From Smittia aterrima (lineage: Eukaryota > Arthropoda > Insecta > Diptera > Chironomidae), in the NCBI GenBank assembly GCA_033063855.1, contig CP093830.1:5704854-5768853 (forward strand): 64,000 nt of DNA. Direction: 5' to 3'. Of the stretch, positions 56,117 to 64,000 are shown piece after piece. The position numbers and the translations under genes were made by a program. Each line of letters starts with the position of its first letter. The stretch's first letter is position 1. A model generated the notes under the pieces. That model was not told the origin of the DNA and made no database searches. It saw only the letters and a program-made list of their open reading frames with translations.

Positions 56117-58324
56117 GTTTCTAAGAATAAATCGACGTTTCACTAGTTATGTTTAATTCTTCTCTCCCAGAATCGAGAACAAATAACTTCTGGGACTGCT
56201 ATCTGTTTTAAAACTGATAAGGAAACACAAATTATAACGAAAAAGTTCTTGTTGCTTCTTTGGAGCTCTTAGGCTCGTGGTCAGTCAAAAGTTCATTTCT
56301 TTCTTGTTAACACTGCTTCACTCTTTCACTTCCAAGAGTTTTCTAAAAAGAAAAATATTTATTTTTGGGGTTAGCACCGAACTGTTCGGCTTCTGAATTG
56401 AAACTGAGCTCGATCGTGTCAAAGGATATTTCTTCACGGTTAACAAAACGTCTTCAGATTGCTTTTATCAGAGATGCAAAAAAATTCTTATTGGGTTTCG
56501 TATTACGGGACACGTCCGCACAGCCATCGAAGTATCCGTAAATTATGTCACGTCTCAACGAACGATCATTCTACGGGGCTGTTTACTTTTTATTATGTCA
56601 AAAGTGCATTAAGTTTGGATTCATCGTCGTAGTCAAGTCGTAAAAAACAACCCCCCTCCCTCTCGTCTACAGTAAACTCGAAGTTTTCATGTGTTTTCGG
56701 TCTACTACCCTCTTTTCTCGTAATGTCTCCATTCGAAAGTTTGCTGATTAAAACTATTCCATTCTTTTCTACATCTCTTTCTAAGTTTGTTTACTTTAAA
56801 TAAACTTATCTCCGATCAAGGGCAAAAGTCTTATCGTCGTCGGAATTTCTGATTCAGCCAACGAAGACCAACACCATCAAAATAAATGTGGATTTTAATT
56901 TGAAGGAATTTATCGCTGCACGGCTTTCCTGGATGCTTCGATAAACCTTTGACACGATGAAACTTTGATCGAGACTCGAATATTCACCTCTTATCAATGA
57001 AAAGTTTACGACACTTCGTGAAATTAATAATTTTCACTTTGCTTTCTTCTAAGGCAAAGTCTTCGATTATTCCACGATTAATGTCAAACACAATTTGTCA
57101 CTAACGATAAATGTCGTCTCGCGAATGCTTTGCAATGTTAATTAACAACAATAGTTAAGTTTGTTACTTTGTTTCTCAAATTATCCGAGATCTTTGAAAT
57201 GATCTTTGAATCTGAAATATTTCGCTTCAATTTCTCACGGAAATTTCAAGGGGAAACTATTCTGAAACTTTATAACCAAATATAACGAAATATAACTGCT
57301 CATAACGACTCATTGGTAATGTTACTGAAGAAGAAAAATTCAATTTACTGAAGATTTCTGTCAAATCAAAACTATTTTTTGGGCAACTAAGAATTATTGA
57401 ATTATGTATAAAAAATTTTGTTTATCTTCTTACTCATTTTTCATGAAATAGAATTAGTTTCATAACTAATATTTTTCTGTGAACTATTCCCCTTGAGAAA
57501 ATTTGCTTCACTTCGATTCAAAACTCGCTTCAATTTGATTTAGAATTTTTTATTTTTGAACATAACAGCTTTCCACATTAACTTTCGATGTTGTCGAAAA
57601 TATTTGCGTGGCACTCGATGCTGTCCAAATATTTTCGCTTTATGAATCTGCGAATTAATTAAATGAAACTATCTAGCTATCGATACAATCGCTTTCCATC
57701 GTTTTAATACTCTCAACGTTCTCAGCGGGACATAACAAGGATCATCCCTTTAAAAATCATAAAGTTCAACAACAAAATCGAGCTTTTACTTTTTTCTTCT
57801 TATCTTGCAATGATAATTATCATCATGCGAAAATAGTCAACAAAAATCTACAACTAATCATAATTCGGACGAAATTAAATCAATCACCAGGAAGAGGACA
57901 AAGTTTGTGGGAAATAAAATAAAATTTGAAAACATGAAAATGTATTATTGCGACAGTTTTCTATCTAAATCTTATCAACAGCTTCCTCTGTCGAACAAGA
58001 ACTTTGTGATAAATCGTTTCATATTGACGGTTAAATATAATTTCCGAGGATTCTCCCATCTCTGATTTGATTATGAATAAATCTACTTTTGAAAAGATTT
58101 CGCTTTCAGCCTTTATCACCTTCAACGTCTTTATCGTAATTATTTTCCTTGTGATACAAGCGCGACTTTTGCCATCGATGAGGGGCTTCTTTTATATAAT
58201 TTATCGCTAGTGGGGACTTTTCAAAACAATTTCGTCTCGTGACTTTCATCAGTTGAAATCGTTTGGATTATAAAACTGGAAAGAAAGTTTTGAGTGAGAC
58301 ATTGTAAATTAAAGGCGATTAAGG
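56117..58324. promoter_or_regulatory. Region between Sec16 and eIF4G
   Basis: About 2.2 kb of AT-rich DNA that should contain the Sec16 3' UTR, the distal eIF4G promoter and its 5' UTR (both genes are on the minus strand). I find no coding exon, repeat or RNA gene. A C-rich run AACAACCCCCCTCCCTCTC lies near 56647. Confidence 0.5.
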
Positions 58325-61300
58325 TTAACGAACCTGCTGTGACTGCTGAACTGGATTAAAGAACTGCATGCCAGGAGCAATATCTTTTGGCGCAGACACT
58401 GTCTGCCCTGAATTACCTAAAATATCTACATACGACTTTTTCAAATCTTAAAAAAATAAAGTTTTCATTTAGAAAAAAGGTTTGTGAGAATATTTGAATG
58501 AGAGCTTACTTCTTCCTTTTTGCATTTTGAACATATTTGGAGCCGCGGGAGTTAGAGGAAGTTGACCTGCACTATCAGCGCTTTGAGCAACCGGCTGTTG
58601 AGGTTGACTTGGCATCTGAGGCATTGAACTATGTTGCATTACCATTGGACTCGCTTGAGGTTGCACAGCTGCTGGCTGCTGCGAGTATTGCTGCATCGCT
58701 GGCATCTGAGGCATTTGCGGAGCTTGTTGTGGCACTTGCATTGGACTTTGTTGCATGGGCATTGCTGAAGGCTGTCCACCCATCATGTCACTCATTTTAG
58801 GAGGCGCTTTAAAACTTTCTGTTTCAGCAACATCTCCATCCTTGTTTACCCATTTTTTAGTCGCTTCATCCCAAACAATCTAGAGGAATAAATTTTGTAA
58901 AGAAAGTTTCTTTAACTTTTGATTGAAACTTACAGTTGGATCTTTATCTTCAGGAAGAATCATTTGATTTTTCGGTTTCATTGACAGTTTATTGAAAATT
59001 CCACCGAACCATCCGCTTCCACCTGACTTCGCAGAACCAGCAGAAGCTGCTTTCTTCGATTTATCGCCTTCAGGCTTATTCTGTGGAACTTTTTTGTCAC
59101 CACTGCCTTCAGTGTTCGACATCGCATTTGATTTGTTGGACACTGAGTTGCCCATTGTTATCGTTGGTTGTGGCTGTTGATAGTTCTGTTCCCAATTATA
59201 GCCACCTCCATATTCATTCTGAGCTGCTTGCGGTTGCTGCTGCTGTTGTTGTTGAAAATTGTGTTGAGCATTCGGATCGTAAGGAGCTTGCTCTGGCATC
59301 TGTTGATAAGAGTTTTGTTGCAAGTCATTTGGAGCTGGATTGCTGTACTCGTAAGATTGTTCAGCGTACTGCGGCTGTTGATATTGATTGAAGGTTTCTA
59401 CTGGAGGCACCTGCTCTGGATAAGCTTGGTACTGATCTCCTTCATAGCCGCTCGTTGCATTATGTGTTGGAGTTTGATGTTGACTCATAGTTGGATCATA
59501 CATTGCCGGCACTTGATTGTAAGCTTCGTTAGCTGAATGCTGTGGCGTTTGCTCTTCCGGTACATATTGTGGTTGTTGCTGCTGCTGTTGACTGAAATGA
59601 ATTTCATGCGACGAACCGAGCAATAATGCAAGATCCTGTAACCACTTTTGATCTTCAGTTCCATCAGCTTCATTGTTGTTAAAGTTATCTTCATAAGATT
59701 TTTCCATGACGGGATCATAAAACTTCAATCGATCCGAGAGCGAATAAATGCGAGATATGAAGTTAACATCAAAAGCATCAGGTTGCATGACAATGCACTT
59801 TGATATCTGTTCCAAGTAAAGCAAACACTTTAATTGCATTCCGTAGTCAAGCATCTTTCCTGCAAGCAAGTACTTGTACGTCTGCAAGGATGGTATGAAG
59901 AAGTTCTCTTCGCTCAAACTGCGTGCGTACTCGTAAACTTCAGACATAATGATTGCATCGTCTGTTGCGAAATCCTTAAAGTTCTTCTGACTCGATGTTC
60001 CCAGCAAAGAAATTTTAATATCAGAAGATGGATCGCTGAACTCTTTGAAATGTGGTTCGACCAACAAATAACAGAATTGCGAGCCGAAAATGTCACCACG
60101 ATTTGCAAGAGAGTCGCCAAGTGCCATGATCGATCGCTTTACTAATTCTGGTTTGTCAGTGCAATTCGAAATGATCATAGCCAGATGAGGACGCCAATCA
60201 CCCCATTTATCGTCAAGGTTAGTGACACATGCTGGCATCCTTCCACTCATGATCTGATACAGCGTTTGAAGTGGATCGTTGTAAGGCAGTTTATTGGCAA
60301 ACTTCAGCATGACGTTTGCATGTTGACGCCGGTCAACTTTCGATGCCAAGAACAAAGCGTGACCCCAAAGGTTGTTGTCAGTCGCGAAATCCAAAGCGTC
60401 ATTGATGTTCCCGTAAAGTAAATAATCGCGGAACTTATGGATAACAGTTTTATCGGACATGCTTGAAGCGCTCGTTTCCTCTTGACTTTGACTCGCCGAA
60501 TTGTTATCCTCGGCTTCGCTGACATCTGTGTCAGCTTCGTTCGTTGTGTTCTTATTGTCATCGGAAGCTGAAGCGTCAAGACTCAACTTGAACTCTTCCG
60601 CATTCTTCATTAAAAGCTCAGAAATGTCTCCTTCCGTGTAATTCCCATTCTGACGTAGCATCAATATCAAGTAACTCCACAGCAAGGAGTAAGAAGCACG
60701 ATGTGAAACAACAACCAATTGATCATGTTTCATCTTCTCCTCGCAAAATTCGATGACTGTCTTCTTATGCGAGACTCCGCGAACCAAAGGACCAGGATAA
60801 GTTTGGTACAAGCGACGAGTTTTATCGAATATCGGAATGTTTTCAATTTTTACAATTCCGCTATTTGTCGAGTCGATCGTTGTCATGAGCCCATTGCTGA
60901 GTTTGACAAAGTTATGAAGCGATTGGAATTTTTTCGGCGTCGATCGATGAACTTCGTTGTTTCCACTGAGAGCAGTTTTATCCCTGTAATTATCAAATCA
61001 ATTAAATTAGAGCTTTGTGAATGAATCTGAAGACAAAGAACTATTGAGGAGATACTACAAAGAACTGAAAATGATAAAGACGTCCCACCTGTTGTACATG
61101 TCGTAGCCATAACTTTGATTGAAACCAAGTGAAGCATAAGAATTGTTCAAGTCTTTTACGGCTGTTGCGAACCCTCCTTGCAATGACTGATAATCCGTGC
61201 TATCAATGAATGATGTGTTCATGCTTCGTAAAGGGTTTGAAACATCGCCGCCAGGAAGAAAGCGGCTCGTGCTTGCGCTGATGATTTGGTTAACACAACA

Positions 61301-63955
61301 GATAAAATAAAACAAAAAGAAAACATCACGCAATGCAAGAAAATGTTTAAATGCAAAGAAAGCAGCTATCTCAATGAAAACATGGACACAAACGCTCTTA
61401 CCGGTCTTTCTCATTGCTTGAACTGTAGCCTGACCGCAATGATCCTCCAATATCGTCAATCGTTGACTGTGGCTGTTGCTGATGAGCTTGTTGTTGTTGC
61501 ATCATCGCCATGTATTTTGCATACCAAATAGCATAAGCTTGCGGATTAGTTCGACGAAGTTGTTCGTAGTATTGTTGTTGTTGATAGTAAGTGCTGTAAC
61601 CAGCAGGATCATATCCAGCTCCATACTGTTGCTGGTAATAAGCAGCGTGATCTTTTGATCTTCTATTGTAACGATCTGTCGGATACTCGCGATCCGAAGT
61701 GTTTTGGCTACGGCGACCTGTGTAACTTTCATCGTCGTAATACTTTTCACGACGTCGACGTTCTCTCCTTTCCTCGTCATAAGCGTAATCTTCTAAGAAT
61801 TTGGATGTATTAGTTCAAATGAAGTTTAAATATTTAATAACCTTGACTTACTTCTTCGAGAGTCTCGATATTTCTCTCGTTTCCTTCTTTCCTTCTCATC
61901 GACCTCTTCATTCTCTGGATAGCGTCTCGACGAACCCTTCTTGCGAGTTTTTCTGTATTCATCTTCATCATCAGTTCTCTTCTTTGCATCTCCATATTTC
62001 GATCCATCGGTATCATCAGTTCTCCTTGGCCTTCGTTCACCTTCACGACGGCGATAATCATCGCGTGGGGCTTTTTCTCTTGACTGCTTCTTATATTTTT
62101 CTCTTTTTTCGGCTTCACTGACTTCTGAATCATTTGAGTCGTCATCGTATTTCTTGCTTCGTCTAGATTTTGGTTTTGTTTTCGACGTTTCTAGGTCTCG
62201 AAGTTCGCTATCTTCCGATGACAATCCGATATCTGATTTTTGTTTTCCTCTCGACTTGTCAACTTCAGCATTAGCTCCTTCGATTGCCTCTTCGCGAACA
62301 TCCGACTCTTGCTCTTGAGAAGTAATATTTTGTTCGATCGGTGGCATCGCAACGGTCTCCTCTGTGTTGTCGTTCGCTCCATCGATATCTTCCTCGCGAG
62401 GTTCGTTATCAATAGTTAAAGTTTCCATTCCGTCAACAGTTAAATGTCTTTCATGAACACCTGACAAATTATTCAAATTCGAATCATCTTGAATATGAAG
62501 ATTTTGCATTGAAGTGACAACTGGAGGCAAATTGCTGTGACTCTCGACTCCTGGAATAACTCTCTGGTTGTTTACATCGCTTTCACCTGCCACTAGATAT
62601 AAATTGCGATCGCTAGAAGATGTGACTTCAGTTATATTCGGATGATTATGAACAGGATTTGGGAAAGGAATTGGAGTTGATGAGTGAGAAACTTCACCAT
62701 CTGCTTGTCTCGAGTAGTTGATGTAACTTGAGGGAGTCGTTTCAGTTCCAGTGACTAAACGATTTAATCCGGGAGGAAGGTTCTGGTCCTGATTGTTTTC
62801 TGGTTGTCCAACGACCATTCGTGAAAGCCCAGGAGGAGGCAAATCTTCACTATTCGTTTCAATTGGATGCATCACTTGCTGTTGCTGATGAGGCAAATTT
62901 ATTCGCTCTTGAGACAACTGACCAGTGACTAAATAATTATGTCTATCAGTGAAAGAAGATGAAGCTTGAGAAGGAGGCGTTGATAAATCATCAAGTCTCT
63001 CTCTGTTTTCTGGATAAAATGGTTCTTGGATAGAATCCGAATGCTGAGCAGTGGTTGACACTTGATGCTGTGGTTGAGCAATCTCTGGAGCAATTTCATT
63101 CGTTGCCATTTCAGTATTTTCGAAGAACCTTGTATTTGGATTAAATCCAGTAGAATGTTGGTCGGATCCAATGATCAGTTGTTGTTGATGACTGTTAAAC
63201 GATTCCATAGTAGAAACAGGTGTCTGATTCAACTGCTGAGGAAAGTTTTGATTTAATCCATTGCTCTGCCAATTGTGACTCGCCTGAGGCGGTTGAACAT
63301 TGAAAGGATCAGAATTATTAGTCGTCACTTGATGAGCAGCTGGTTGATGATAATCGAACGTACTACGTTGAGCAGCAGCAGCAACTGGTTGATGTTGTTT
63401 GAAGGCAAAGCTTGGAGGTGGCGCTGGTAAATTTTTCTGTTGATTAGACGTATACAAATCATCAGTGACTTCACTTTGAGGCGGAGGTGGAAGCTGCATC
63501 GGCGATGTTGAAGGAGAAGGCATGAAAGAAGGTTGAATCGGTTGATTACTTTGAAAGCCGCTGCCTGCAGTATGTGACTGTTGATATTGACTTGGAACAC
63601 TTTCAACTTTCATTTCTGCTTGATGAACACTGTTAATGCTTTGAGCAGTTTCAAAAAAAGCTGGACCTTGTGGCGGAGCCTGATTAAATGCAGAATTCAT
63701 CGCATTATTATTGACATTGTCACCAAAGTTGTTGAAGAAGTTCTGAGGCGGCAGTTGAGATGTCGGAATCTGCTGAGTTATCGGTTGTTGTTGCTGATGA
63801 ACAGCTTGATGTTGATTATATGTTGGTATCTGCGGTGGATGTTGATGAGTTGGAACAGCTTGTGGCTGGAAGTTTAAATTCGCTTGTGGCGGCTGGAAAG
63901 CGAACGGCGAATAGATTGGAGCGTTCGACGTTGGTGGAGCAAAATTTTGATGTTG
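58325..63955 (-). CDS. Sec16: Sec16, ER exit site scaffold (5' end beyond the window)
   Basis: Sec16 organises COPII budding sites on the ER and binds Sec23, Sec13 and Sar1. Exons in the window (minus strand) are 61852-63955, 61402-61792, 61089-61277, 58934-60983, 58510-58879 and 58325-58416, summing to 1,731 residues with consistent phases. The first is a Gln/Pro-rich disordered region followed by Lys/Arg/Glu/Asp-rich sequence (KREKYRDSRRSK). The conserved central core starts at IPIFDKTRRLYQTYPGPLVRG. The ACE1-type helical domain includes HKFRDYLLYGN, LWGHALFLASK and WGDWRPHLAMIISN. A long Gln-rich stretch and SGWFGGIFNKL come next, then TIVWDEATKKWVN. The last exon ends FFNPVQQSQQVR. The acceptor at 63956-63957 shows at least one more 5' exon outside the window. 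Confidence 0.95.
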
Positions 63956-64000
63956 CTAAAATAAATATTGTTTTAAAACTTTCCGATCTCATTGAATTTG
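63956..64000 (-). other. Sec16: Sec16 intron at the right edge
   Basis: The 45 bases right of the acceptor (minus-strand CAATATTTATTTTAG) are the 3' end of a Sec16 intron that continues outside the window. Confidence 0.7.

Overview
This is animal nuclear DNA from an insect, most probably a fly, and perhaps a nematoceran midge. Genes have short GT-AG introns (about 50-180 bp). The protein set is insect-typical: tandem DUF1091 secreted proteins, CYP9-type P450s, starvin, bili and Caliban. The DNA is AT-rich. The species assignment is inference; no rRNA, mitochondrial or species-diagnostic sequence is present.

Layout. 1-6.8 kb: no recognisable gene. 6.85-9.42 kb (+): bili/FRMD8, a FERM protein whose first coding exon I cannot place. 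9.4-21.25 kb: an 11.8 kb stretch without a recognisable gene. 21.25-24.49 kb (+): Caliban/NEMF (ribosome quality control). 24.71-26.18 kb (+): a molybdopterin-synthase locus with MOCS2A, MOCS2B one base after the MOCS2A stop, and an MBIP-like exon that can be spliced in frame to MOCS2B. 26.23-26.38 kb (-): a 50-residue membrane protein. 27.0-35.6 kb (+): an array of six intact DUF1091 genes plus three broken copies. One broken copy is split by a 1.9 kb insertion containing about ten copies of a 142-bp tandem repeat. 36.0-40.0 kb (+): two tandem CYP9-type P450 genes. 40.4-42.3 kb (-): a SETMAR-type histone methyltransferase 33 bp behind a retinol dehydrogenase-like SDR. 42.65-43.7 kb (+): starvin (BAG domain). 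44.6-47.0 kb (-): Vps51. 47.36-48.2 kb (+): trypsin-like protease. 49.2-56.1 kb (-): eIF4G with two alternative first coding exons. 58.3 kb to the right edge (-): Sec16, with its 5' end outside the window.

How the genes relate. Most are unrelated housekeeping neighbours: translation (eIF4G, Caliban), secretion and trafficking (Sec16, Vps51), chaperone-assisted quality control (starvin) and molybdenum cofactor synthesis (MOCS2A/B). The DUF1091 and P450 arrays are the fast-evolving part. They show tandem duplication, chimeric copies, pseudogenes and one P450 lacking the usual acidic I-helix residue. The best candidates for unusual biology are the MOCS2A/MOCS2B/MBIP unit, where splicing versus intronic polyadenylation would switch between an enzyme subunit and a chromatin-complex fusion protein, and the recombining DUF1091 array.

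All exon borders were read by eye from splice signals and reading frame. Expect errors of one or two bases.
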